DNA of 64,000 nucleotides from NCBI RefSeq assembly GCF_000247695.1, contig NW_004624734.1, positions 14,807,608 through 14,871,607 on the forward strand, written 5' to 3'. This document shows, one piece after another, positions 11,009 through 21,300 of the stretch (positions are counted from its first letter, which is position 1; each line of letters begins with the position of its first letter). The translations under genes and the position numbers were made by a program. This DNA comes from Heterocephalus glaber. Its lineage: Eukaryota > Chordata > Mammalia > Rodentia > Bathyergidae. The notes beneath the pieces are model-generated. The model searched no databases. It was not told the origin of the DNA and was given only the letters and a program-made list of their open reading frames with translations.

Positions 11009-11559
11009 CAAGTGTATGACTTATCTTTTTGTAACTATGCAAAAGTCTCAAGACCTCAGTGTTCATAAGAGAGATAGAAGATGGCTTTGCTCTTCTGTTA
11101 GTAACTATCTAGTTATATTTAGATAAGAGTTATGCTTACATTATGTGAACCTACTCAGAATGGTAAACTCTGGCTGTGGCCTCCTGTAGGGCTGCAACGT
11201 ACATTGGTCATAATATCATGAATATTAGTGGTAGATGATTAATAGATCCACTTAACTAGATCTCTGTCTTGATAAAAGTTGGTCGTCATGTATTGTATCT
11301 ACGATAAAGATTTATCTGACCCAGGCAAAGTTATTCCTTCTTGTCTTCTCTCATAATGTTCTAGATACAACCCTGTTAATATATTTCCCAAATCCTTTCA
11401 ATAAAATATTTAATCAATCTTTATTAGATGTCAAGTTCTGTCTGTGCCTAAATTCATTAGCAACATACTAATCCATAGTCTTGGTTTCTACTATTTCACT
11501 ACATGTCCTTGTCAGCCATTTCTCAAACTATGGTACTGAAGAATACTAGAGACATTAAT
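11009..11559. other. No recognised feature
   Basis: About 550 bp of AT-rich sequence with nothing I can identify. Confidence 0.35.
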
Positions 11560-11935
11560 AGCTAAATGGATGCCCCTCGAGACCATACGCTTAAGTGAAA
11601 TAAATAGGACACACATGCGTAAATACCGAAGCGTTTCTCTGGTGTGAGAAACTGAAAGTGTAAATGAGGATCAAAATGTGTAATAGATATTGTGAAATAG
11701 GAAGAAAACTTTCAAAGGGGAAGGGATATTAGGGAGGGAGGGTGGAGGAAAGGAAAGAAGGGAAAGAAAAAAATGAGAAAAGAAGGAATAGGGAGGGGTG
11801 GAGGGGTTGAAGGGAGGGAAGGGGAATGGGAAAAAATAAGAACCAAGATATACCATGTACTGGTACAAATTCCCTATGGTGAATGTCATTATAATCTGTA
11901 CCTAAAATATACAAATAAACTTAATGAATAGAAAA
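11560..11935 (+). mobile_element. LINE-1 3' UTR, plus orientation
   Basis: Last codons of ORF2 and the 3' UTR of a 5'-truncated L1. It shows TTTCTCTGGTGTGAGAAACT, then GTGAAATAGGAAGAAAA, a polypurine GGGAGGG tract and AATATACAAATAAACTTAAT with an AATAAA signal near 11912. The same order is present in reverse at 12893-13290, which confirms the assignment. Confidence 0.8.
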
Positions 11936-12660
11936 AGAGTATTATCCTTTGTCCCAAGAAATTACAGTCTGCTAGGAGATTGTTGTAGGAACTGTTGGTT
12001 AAATGCTGAAAAGGCATTATTTTGCTTCTTCTCTTCAGGGACAGATCAATTTTGTTCTGACAGCTTCTCCTTTATCATGTGACCTGAGATCACAATGAGC
12101 TCAAACTCATCATGGTAAACTAGGGACTACATTCATGTGTGGGTGGGGGGTGTGGATCATGTAAATCAAAGCTGGCTAAGGAGAGGGTAGAGGAAGTGGG
12201 GTGCAGAAACTTCTAGAAAAGATTTTTTCACTATATAAAGAAACCCATAGAGGATATATTCATTTTTTTTATTTGGTGCTGGGGAATTCTGTTTATATGG
12301 TCCACAGAGGAGAGCACCCCCTTAGTTAAGCTTACAGGGCAACAAAAGGCAGATATAACCTGAGTTTTTGGTGCCACCTTTAAGTTATACAAATGACTCA
12401 AATTGAAGGTGTCCTATGATGGAGTAGAGGTTATGATACCTAATAAGTATCCTGATGCTTATACCAGTCATCTCTGAATGCTTACTTGCTAATTCAGATA
12501 CACTGATAAAGCTTAAATTTGCTGCAACATTAAGGCAGAACATGACAAACACAAAAAGGGAGGTATAAAATGCTGTGAGAACTCAGGAGAGGGAGACATA
12601 CACAATCCACTGGGCTGAGAAGAGCTAAGCAGGAAATCAGACCTACAACGTAAGTCACAC
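11936..12660. other. No recognised feature
   Basis: No repeat family or gene identified. A T-rich piece with GGTGCTGGGGAATTC at about 12265-12290 could be the ruin of an ID element, but it is too short to call. Confidence 0.35.
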
Positions 12661-12688
12661 ATGGGCCACACAGTTGGACCACAGGCCC

Positions 12689-12852
12689 TCTTCTCTGCCT
12701 CCTTCCCTTCCTCCTCCCCTTCCTGTTCTCCTTCTTCTCCTCCTCTACTCGCCTTCCTTCTTCTCCCCTTCCCTGTCCCTTCCTCCTCTCCCCGCTCCTG
12801 TCCCTTCTCCTTCTCCACCCTTCCTCTTCCTTCTTCTCTTTCTCCTTCTTCC
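12689..12852 (+). repeat. Polypyrimidine (CTTCC-type) tract
   Basis: About 165 bases almost wholly C and T on the plus strand, built from irregular TCC, CTT and CTCC units. The long open frames through it on both strands are a by-product of low complexity. It lies just outside the 3' end of the minus-strand L1. Confidence 0.85.
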
Positions 12853-12892
12853 TCCATGTATTCTTCATTTTAGTGAGTCTGGAACATCTGAC

Positions 12893-13223
12893 ATTTTTTC
12901 CATCAAGTTTATTGGTACATTGTAGGTATACAATACGGTTACATTCATCATTGGGTGCTTGTACCTTTACATGAGTATCTTGGTTCTTATTTTTCCCCAT
13001 CCCCTGCCCTCCCTTCACCCCCTCCACCCTTCTCTATTTACAAAGACTTTGTTTCCATTTTTTTCCTTTTCTCACATTTTTTCTTCTCTGTTCTTTCCTT
13101 TCCTGTACACCTCCCACTTCCCCTACCCCTTTAGATCTTTTCTTCCTATTTCACAATATTAATTATGCATTTTGATCCTTATTTACACTTTCAGTTTCTC
13201 ACACCAGAGAAACTATTTGGTAT
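12893..13223 (-). mobile_element. LINE-1 3' UTR, minus orientation
   Basis: Reverse of the L1 3' UTR seen at 11560: TTTATTGGTACATTGTAGGT (complement of the polyadenylation end), CCCCATCCCCTGCCCTCCC polypyrimidine tract, TATTTCACAATATTAATTATG and GTTTCTCACACCAGAGAAAC. It joins directly to the ORF2 end. Confidence 0.85.
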
Positions 13224-13357
13224 TTACACATGTGTCTTATCTATTTCACTTGAGAGTATCACCTCAATGTGCATCCATTTAGGTATAAGTGTCTCTAGTT
13301 TCTCATTCTTTATGGCTGAGTAGTACTCTATTGTATTAAAAAAAAAAACCCACATCT

Positions 13358-13803
13358 TCTTTATCCAGTCTCCAGTTGATGGGCATTTGGGCTGTTTCCA
13401 AGTTTTAGCTATTACAAACTGTGCTGCTATAAACATGGATGAGCATATATTACTGTGGTATGATTCCTTTAATTCTTTTGGGAAGATACCCAGCAGAGGA
13501 ATAACTAGGTCAAATGGGACCTCTAATCCTNNNNNNNNNNNNNNNNNNNNNNNNNNNNNNNNNNNNNNNNNNNNNNNNNNNNNNNNNNNNNNNNNNNNNN
13601 NNNNNNNNNNNNNNNNNNNNNNNNNNNNNNTCTTTATCCAGTCTCCAGTTGATGGGCATTTGGGCTGTTTCCAAGTTTTAGCTATTACAAATTGTGCTGC
13701 TATAAACATGGATGAGCATATGTTACTGTGGTATGATTCTTTTAATTCTTTTGGGAAGATACCCAGCAGAGGAATAACTAGGTCAAATGGGACCTCTAAT
13801 CCT
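13358..13803. repeat. 173-bp direct duplication around the gap
   Basis: Positions 13358-13530 and 13631-13803 are the same length (173) and differ at only three sites, all transitions: 13419/13692 (C/T), 13449/13722 (A/G) and 13467/13740 (C/T). Both ends coincide exactly with the gap borders or the end of the copy. This is best read as a contig-end overlap left unmerged. Confidence 0.9.
13531..13630. other. Assembly gap (100 N)
   Basis: Exactly 100 undetermined bases, the usual placeholder for a gap of unknown size. The sequences abutting it on both sides are near-identical copies. Confidence 0.98.
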
Positions 13804-14039
13804 AATTTTTTGAGGTATCTTCATATTGATTTCCACAGTGGTTGCACCAGTCTGCACTCCAACAAGGGAGCAGGGCTCCTCTTTCCCCACAGCCCCGCCA
13901 GCACTTGTTATTAAATGATTTCTTGATAGCAGCTATTCTTTCTTCAGTGAGGTGGAATCTCAGCATTGTTTTCATCTGCATCTCTCTAATGACCAGTGGT
14001 GTTGAACATTTTTTCATAGTTTGTTTGCTGTTTTTAATG

Positions 14040-15600
14040 TGACATTTTAAGCCATCTTAAAACAAAATCGTTTTTCCTATAAAATTTAACAGTTATTTTT
14101 TCATACTTTTCACCGGCGTCCACTTAGGAATATAGGCTGTGCTTGAGGACTGGAGTTTCTTTACGTAGAGCATGGGATTTTCTCCAGACTTGCCCTCTCT
14201 GCTCTCTGACCATGGTGGTTTTCACCTGCTCTCTCTATGAAAGAAGAGATATTTGCCACAGAAAACATTATTGCATTTTCTCTTGAAAATCAAAGTTCAG
14301 AGTAAAATTTAGCAGAATAACAGATACACGAACCAGACTTAAAAACTAGGCTGTGTAATCCATTCATGTATTTGTTTAAATCCATGAAGGAAAGTGGAGG
14401 GAAATGGACTCATTTGAGGGCCTTTGTGGATTAGAAAAAGATTCATTACATTGGCAAGGGGAACTTGAGGCTGTTTCCAAGCAGAAAGATGTAGTTCATT
14501 GCATGGGAGTGCAAAAGACTCCTTAAAAGTATGAATGATACTTGTGGAACTTTCTATAACTCTGGGTCTACAGGAATCCTAAGGTACTCTATATCCTAGG
14601 TGTTTATTTTCCCAAGCACTTTGTCATATGAATGACACATTATGGGCTAGAGAATCCCAGTCATTATATTTAATATACTACTGGATTTACCTACTAAGAT
14701 AGAGGAATGACCAAGATAAATATAGACAATGATCTCATCCTGGCAAGAATTGCTATGGCAAAAGAATTTGACAGCAAGATCCCCTTTTTATCTGAACAAT
14801 AAAATTTATCAATTTCTCAAAACTGTCATGCTTTGACAGCTCGTCTGGTGAGAGAATGGGAGAAGGAGGACATACATCAGTTTTATAATCTGCAGTCTAT
14901 CCCTCAGACCAAATCAGGAAGTAAAGGGCAAGAGAACACATTTGGAAGAAAAGTTATTTTCAAAACATCTGGAAGAGGGGACAAGTGCAATCAGCTCAAT
15001 TCCAACATTGTATTCAGAAAACATTTTGCTTTTAAAAGATCTTCATTTCCTTTCATTAGCTATAAAGCATTTACCAATAGCCAGCTGTAGTGTATTAGAA
15101 TTAATGCTTTTTAAAAAGTGCAACGGTGATGTAATTAGTATATTAGCATAATGTTAATGATTTTAAAACAGAAAGGCTAGTAATGTCCTTAAAATTTTTT
15201 TAAAATAAATTTTCACAATTGAATTAACCTTCTTCCATTCATTCTAATTATTGGTCACCTAACAAGGTTGAGTGAAGAGTTAAAATTGTTGCAGGTAGGA
15301 ATACCTGGAAAAACACAAGGCAGGGCTTGAAGACCTTAACATGTGAAATCCATCCAGAAAATGGAAATGGCAGCTATTCCTGAAGAATACGCAGTGTAGT
15401 TTAGCACACTAACAAAGTGCACCGAAGATGTTATTGAACATTCATTTGGGATACTAATCTAGCTACAAATACTAGGAAAATAAATAAAAATAAAGATGGT
15501 GAAATAATACATAGTGTTCTAACAAGATTCTACTAACGAATACTAGTACCAAAGTTAATCCGGCCTTCGATGCACTACAGTAAGTATTCAAAACAATGGT
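14040..15600. other. No recognised feature
   Basis: About 1.5 kb of AT-rich sequence. Two overlapping open frames at 14833-15151 (85 and 69 codons) show no domain and no splice context I can support. Confidence 0.35.
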
Positions 15601-15639
15601 AACATCTGAGGGGAATCTTGGAGTCTGGAACACGGCATC

Positions 15640-15830
15640 AGAGTTCTGGTCTTGTTGCCCAGTTCTTATAATTGTGCAATCATGAATATTTAACTTTTCA
15701 ATGACATTTTTCTTTTTGGCAAAATGAGGCTACTTATCATACCTTATGTGTTGTTTGGCAGGACAAAGGTGATAACACATTTAAAGTGTAACCATGCTAA
15801 AGCACTGTAAATGTGCAATGCAAAAGCACT
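15640..15830 (+). mobile_element. MIR SINE
   Basis: Degenerate MIR layout: GTTCTGGTCTTG, TTTAACTTTTCAATGAC, GGCAAAATGAGGCTACTTATCATACC and a tail like AAAGTGTAACCATG. These correspond to the 'control of electrolyte-like' core TTAACCTCTCTGAGCCTC...AAAATGGGGATAATA of MIR. Very old. Confidence 0.55.
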
Positions 15831-16384
15831 GATTAGCACCCATTCAGGTGTTTAGCAATTAATTCTTACTAAATAATAGACACTATTATAAAGCTATTTT
15901 GTATTTGGAGTGTTCGAATATCTAACATATTTTGAGCTTGCCAAAAATCCTGGAAATTTGAGAGGGAGGGAGAAATCTATTAATCTACAAAATTTCTGTC
16001 CCTGTAAAAATAATTTGGTATAGGACAGGATTAATAATTCTTTGTTGAATGAATATGTGAGTGTAAGAATCAGTAAAATGTAGTTACCTGGCTCTTTATA
16101 TTGATAGCAGAAACAGAATAAATTGATCTACAAGCTAATTGAATATAAGAATGACATTTTAGTATAAAAAACATTTAAATACTATTTTACAACTAGGAGC
16201 ACCATCACGTATCTTTGTGTTTTGTGCATCACATAAAACCTATAGACATTTGAAGAAGAGTAATACATTTATGCACAAGACATATTTTACTTGGTGAAAG
16301 GTACTCTTTATGTGTGTGCTTAAGTGTCAGGTGATGAGATGGCTGAGACCAAGTAAGATTCTACTCTGAGAGTTTCCTTTCCTC

Positions 16385-16510
16385 TAAAGTAGGTATAGTA
16401 TAATGAATCTACTGTTCAGGATTGTGGTGAGGATTAAATGAAATATTTCAGGTCCATCATGAGCATACTTCCAGGTGCATAGGAAGAGTATGCTACATAT
16501 TATTATTTTT
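16385..16510 (+). mobile_element. MIR SINE, 3' part
   Basis: AAGTAGGTATAGTATAATGA, GATTGTGGTGAGGATTAAAT and a TATTATTATT tail follow the 3' half of MIR. Confidence 0.6.
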
Positions 16511-16802
16511 ACATTTAGTATTATTGGACAATGGATGGTGAAGACACTGTAGTTCTGCAACCTTTTAAAGCTCTTAGTTCCTAGGTTGGGATGCAGAAAG
16601 TTTTTGGTTTGGATCCTAGGCCTTTTTTCACTTGCCAGTGACATGATCTCACTTGCCAAGGAGGTAAAAGTAAGGTTCTTTGACGTGACAGACCACCCCA
16701 ATATTTAACAGTAAAACCTTTAAAGAAAAATAAATTTATTATTTTCCATTTTCTAGAGCCCACCTTCCTTCCTTGGCTCATGACTTCCTTCTTTTACCTG
16801 TG

Positions 16803-17145
16803 TCACCTGCTGAATTGTGTTTCTTCCCATTCATATTGAAGTCACAATCCCCTATCCCTTCAAATGTGATCACAGTGGGGGATAGAGTCTTTAAGGGGAA
16901 GAATGAGGCTCTTCCAGGTGGCCCTAGTGCAATGTGCCTGGGTCCTTGCGAGAAAGGGAAGAGACACAGGTGAGCACACACAAGGAAAGGCCACAGGAGG
17001 AGATAGCAGCAGGAAGATTTGCAAACAAATTCCAGAGGGTACAGGACAAACCAAACCTACCAGCACCATGATCTAGAACTTTTAGAAATGTGAGACACCT
17101 AATGCATAGTATTTTCTTATGGCTGTTCTAACAAACTAAAACAAT
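16803..17145 (+). mobile_element. MLT1-like LTR
   Basis: Starts GCTGAATTGTGTTTCTTCCC, continues CATTCATATTGAAGTCACAA, GATAGAGTCTTTAAGG and ACACAAGGAAAGGCCACAGG, and ends with GTATTTTCTTATGGCTGTTC then AACAAACTAAAAC. This is the full MLT1 order, diverged. No coding capacity. Confidence 0.7.
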
Positions 17146-17640
17146 CTCTAAAACCATCAACACTGTGGGTCTTTGACCATTCATCCCTCAATGAATTTCT
17201 TTAACTGGGAAAAGTTCTCTGCTTTTAAAGGCTCATGGTTAGCTTGAGCCTACACAAGTAATTCAGGATCATCTTCCCATGTCAAGAAATTAACCCAAAT
17301 CACATCTACAAAAGTTCCTTTGCCATGTAAGATAACATATTCTAGGCTCTGGGAATTAGGACATGGGACATAGACATCTTTGGGGAGGAATAATCATTGT
17401 TCTGACAACCAGAAGATACAGTATTCTAGAGATTGCATAATCTATAGCTCAAGAAATATGATTTGTTTTAAAAATAAAGTATTAATTTTGGTGCTTTTGA
17501 GAAAGACTAGTATAATGAGAACAGCTATTTAATAGAATCAGATTTTTCCTTGTATTTTCTTATTTCCTAATTCCAGAATCCAGCTTTTAATTAAAATTTG
17601 CCTTGTTCCTTGATCTTCAGCAGAACACAGAAAGAGTAAA
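17146..17640. other. No recognised feature
   Basis: AT-rich sequence with nothing identifiable. Confidence 0.3.
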
Positions 17641-17642
17641 CT

Positions 17643-17795
17643 TTTTTTCGGTACTGGGGATTGAACCCAGGGCTTTCCTCAGCTCTTTTCTATTTTTAAT
17701 TTTGAGAGAGGGTCTTGAAAAGTCACTAAGTTGCCTAGGCCAGGTTCAAACTTGAGATCCTCTTGCCTTAGCCTCCTGTTCATAAATATTTTTGA
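17643..17795 (-). mobile_element. B1-dID-type composite SINE
   Basis: Reverse ID-like head GGTACTGGGGATTGAACCCA is joined to a 7SL-derived B1-like body: GAGAGAGGGTCTTGAAAAGT, CACTAAGTTGCCTAGGCCAG, TTCAAACTTGAGATCCTC, TTGCCTTAGCCTCC. This dimer is a marker for particular rodent lineages outside mouse and rat. Confidence 0.75.
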
Positions 17796-19365
17796 CATTA
17801 AAAAAGCATTCCACACCAGCCCACTTCTTTGCATCTTGTCTATTTTTACCAGATTCCCTCTAACTCGTTCTATCTAGGGACCTGCCTCTCTACTGAGGAG
17901 AATTACTAACAAAAGACATCAGCTGCAAGAGCCTTTCATCCCATCTATAAGTGAGCTCCATGGAAAATACACTGTAAATTTTTTTTTTTCTTACACAAGA
18001 CTCCTACTGCCAATGGAAAGTTAGAAAATGCATCATATCACATAGCTTGCTTTTTCATGAGATGGGTCTCGAAAGCTCTATTAAAAGTCTATTAAGTCTA
18101 TTTTATCAGCTTCCATTGGAACTGCAGATGCTAACTTCATGTTGGAATTCATCTTACATACACACCAATTATAATATCAGAAGTATGCTGAGCTGAAGTT
18201 TCATATTTGGATTTGATGGTGAGGGCCAGCTGGAAAGTATTTTTCACTGTGAATTAAGTGTCATGTGCATCTTTAAATTTAGACAGTAAAACACACCAAA
18301 CACACAATGCTGAAAACATAAAAAGAGATAGCAAACAGGAGACCCATTTGGGGCCAACTTTTATAACTGAACTTGCAATCATCAATTAAATGATTTTGCC
18401 CACAGAGGAGCATGAGGTGGTATCCACTGACTCCAAATGCTTTCTGTTCTGGTCAGAGAATAAATTACTATTGTTCCTGTGATAACATTTCACTCTTCTA
18501 CACCTTAACATTCAGCTTTCAAATTCTGAAATAGTTCTCAAAACACAGTGACAGTTGTTTTCCAAGTTATAAGTACAGCCCTGAATCCATTATAAACTTT
18601 TCTGCTGTTTCTTCCATGACTTCAGCTGGTGCTGCCGAAACAGCCCATCAAATAGCTTCCACTTCTAGAGAATGTAATAGTTCATGGCTCATTTGAAATG
18701 GAGTTGGCACAAAGAGAGGTTTTATGGCAGGAGCTGAAGGCGGTGTCTTGGGTGGCATCTGGCAGTTTTCCATCTAAGGCAAATAAGTCATGGCCTACAT
18801 TCCCAGGGGGGTTTCCCGAGCAGAGCTGTGTTTAAGCCGAAGGAGAGAAATGACGGCTCGAAGTGTCAGAGGTTTCATGCTAGAAAAATTTGGATCTACA
18901 TTCTGTTATTTCAGCTGTCAAGTTCCTAAAATGGATAAAGATCTTTGCAGTCACTCCGGGAGACTTTTTTGTGTAGGATCACATCTTTGCAAATTTAGTG
19001 GAAACAGCAGTGACACAGTTCGGTAAATATTTCTATCAGCCAAAAGGATGTAAACAAGAAGAGGAGGAGGAGGCATCCGTGAACACAAGTTTTGCTTGTT
19101 TCCTGACATACTGTTTTGTGCTGTTCTACAGAACCCAAAGATAAGTGAGAAAAGGAATCAGTTCTTTTCCTCCATGACATTGTGTTCCTAAAAGAGTGTT
19201 TCTTTCCACCCATAAAGGTATGAGCATTTGTCAGGTGTGTTGGACCAGGAAACTTGTCTTTTGACAATTATATGTTAAAAAAAAATTTTAAAATATCGTT
19301 TTCCCCAGATTGGTCTTATGCTTGTTTAAGCTATTATGGAGGACTTGCACATACAAGGAATGTTA
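17796..19365. other. Repeat-poor block
   Basis: About 1.6 kb without a repeat I recognise. The part from 18560 to 19030 has higher complexity and several CpGs. It contains a 78-codon open frame (18790-19026) rich in Cys, Arg and Ser, with no known domain. A GAGGAGGAGGAGG run lies at about 19060. It could hold a conserved noncoding element, which I cannot test here. Confidence 0.3.
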
Positions 19366-19369
19366 GGAT

Positions 19370-19770
19370 TTGTAGTAGATTGCAGTTATGACCCCAATTG
19401 TTTATGCATCTCTGTCTCCACACCTAGTTCTAGGTGATTTTACTGCAGGTCTTTTCATTAGAGAGGAAGAATCTATTTCTTTATCCCATATGAACCACTG
19501 AAAGAAGATGGTAGAAGTGACTGTATGCTACTTCTGAGCATATACGTCAAAAGACTCGCATATTTTTGCTTTCCTTTCTGTACACTTGCTGTTGTCATGA
19601 GCTTTTGGCTTAATTATATATGCAAGAGTGAGCTGACCAACCCCTGAACACAAGAGCAAGGTGATTGAGAGCAGCTGACCCCAGCCTAGAGCAGCGGTCC
19701 CCTCAGTGACTGACAGACACATAAATTGTCCTACTAAACGTGTATTGTTTTAAACGACTATGTTTTAAAT
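19370..19770 (+). mobile_element. Ancient LTR remnant, MLT1/ERVL-like
   Basis: GTAGTAGATTGCAGTTATGA, CTAGTTCTAGGTGATTTTAC, GGTAGAAGTGACTGTATGC, CAAGAGTGAGCTGACC and TGTATTGTTTTAAACGACTA occur in the order of an old mammalian ERVL-related LTR that ends in a GTTGTTTTAAGCC-type motif. Subfamily uncertain. Confidence 0.5.
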
Positions 19771-20052
19771 ATTTTATTGAGCATAGATCCATAAAATGGC
19801 CATAGCTCTTCGATAGTAGTGCTCATACTTATTACCCAATGGATATCAAATAAATGAATGTATGAATAAAACTATCCAAAATATTTCTGTGTGTACAGAT
19901 GTAGAAAAATGTGTAAATGAACACAAGTAAAATATGTAAAGCACACAGACATACAGATTCAGCCATGCATGGTGTGGACTGCACATATGATGGCTCAGAT
20001 TTTTATAGAGTTGAAAAATGCCTATCATCTGGTGATGCCACAGCTATAATAG

Positions 20053-20585
20053 TTTCTATTACTCAGTGCTTACTAGAGGCAGATGTGGAAGAATGCAAAA
20101 TGTCTTTCGGTATGTCAGAGGCCCAAAGGATCCAGTCAAGGGCTTGGAGCCCATGGCAGTGTCCTGTGGACGCCGAAGGATCCATGACGGGAGACCGAAG
20201 GATCTGCCCCGGTAACGCCCAAGGGTCAGGGCCGGAAGTGGAAGTGTCTGTTCGGAAAGGTGGGAGGATCTGTGCCAGAAAGGTGAGGGACCTGCACTGG
20301 AAACCAGGAAATGACATCCAAGATGAAGAGAAGGATTGAAGCTCCCCCGAAGAAAGAAAACAGCCACAGCTCCTTCAAAGAAAAACCACCGGAACTCCTC
20401 CAACGAAAAGCAGCCTCTGTGAAGCTCCTCCAAGGAAAATCAGCTGAAATCATTCCCTCCCATTCTCCTTTTACACCCTTCCAACAACAATCCTTCTTAA
20501 AGTGGGTCTTCCACACCCAGAACCATGTTGACTCAATTCAGCTGGGTGTTCTCATCCAAGCTGACAATCAGCTAACCACGACATA
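20053..20585 (-). mobile_element. LTR-like repeat with internal tandem modules (copy 1)
   Basis: An inverted relative of 28565-29045. In minus orientation it starts near TGTCGTGGTTAGCTGATTGT, has CACCCAGCTGAATTGAGTC and TGTGGAAGAC, and ends CTCTAGTAAGCACTGAGTAAT. Near 20366-20446 there are about three 26-29 bp modules of the form AGCTCCTCCAAGGAAAA. At 20155-20300 there are repeated GGATCTG(C/T)GCC-like modules. Open frames on both strands follow from these modules, not from a gene. Layout and ends suggest an ERVL-type LTR. Confidence 0.55.
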
Positions 20586-20729
20586 CAGTGAGGCAGGTAT
20601 TACTCACATGCTTGTGGTAAGTGTGCTGTATGCCAGGCATATAGAAATATAGCACATATAATTATGTACGAATATTGCACATAATAATTGGTAATTGCAA
20701 TGAGGGAGTTTGTTAGTGGCTTATGTACT

Positions 20730-21008
20730 TATAATACTATATATATATTTTTAATACTATATTTTTATTAGTGTTATTTTAGAGTGTATTCCTTACAAAA
20801 TATTTACTATAAAATAGTATACTGTAGTATGCTGGCAGCAGGTTCATATACCTTATGTGTATCACGTGTGTTAATTTTGTCAAGTGATAATGTCCAGTGA
20901 TTGACCTATATACCATCTTTGTGTGAGTATGCTCTAAGATGTTCATATAAGGACAAAAAATCACCCATTTCTCGGAATGTATCTCTGTGAAAAAGCAGTG
21001 AATGACCA
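20730..21008. mobile_element. Old DNA-transposon remnant
   Basis: The part TTTGTGTGAGTATGCTCTAA, GATGTTCATATAAGGAC, CATTTCTCGGAATGTATC and a GTGAATGACCA end matches a mammalian non-autonomous DNA transposon whose other end is seen at 36285-36470. It is highly diverged. Left limit is uncertain. Confidence 0.45.
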
Positions 21009-21114
21009 CACACACAAATATATGTTTACACCTGTCTATGGGGTATACTTGTCATTGTTTTAGTTTTAACAATTCTCTTTTGAAAGTTGATTTTGGATAA
21101 ATCTGTCTTCTAAA

Positions 21115-21300
21115 TTAAGCATGATGGTGCACACCTGTCATGCCAGTAATCTGAAAGGATGAGGTAGGAGGACTGCAAGATCCAGCCCAACCTGGGCAAC
21201 TTAGTGAAACTGTCTCAAAATGAAAAAAACAACCCCCCCAAACAAAACAAAACAAAACAAACATAAAAAGGGTTCTGAATATAGCTCAGTGCGAAGGCCC
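21115..21300 (+). mobile_element. B1-dID-type composite SINE
   Basis: B1-like half: GCATGATGGTGCACACCTGT, GGATGAGGTAGGAGGACTGC, CCAACCTGGGCAACTTAG, then an A-rich linker with CAAAA repeats (about 21230-21262), then an ID-like half, GGTTCTGAATATAGCTCAGT. Confidence 0.75.

Larger units (their letters stand above)
13224..14037 (-). pseudogene. LINE-1 ORF2 C-terminal end, 5'-truncated, spanning an assembly gap
   Basis: Minus-strand translation gives the conserved C-terminus of ORF2: [82 protein letters not shown] and YYSAIKN. One frameshift separates the first two blocks from the rest. The element is cut off at about 14037, typical of 5' truncation during L1 insertion. The unit from FIAAQF to GLEVPF is present twice because of the 13358-13803 duplication around the gap. 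Confidence 0.9.

Noticed and set aside
12265..12330. Possible reversed ID element
   Set aside because: Only TTGGTGCTGGGGAATTC-like similarity, with no B-box complement or duplication.
12513..13027. Long frames (up to 165 codons) with Glu/Arg/Gly-rich content
   Set aside because: They come from the polypyrimidine tract and L1 3' UTR. Frames open on both strands together, which points to composition and not to a gene.
20059..20652. Frames of 84-140 codons on both strands
   Set aside because: They lie in an LTR-like repeat with tandem modules; neither strand shows a domain.
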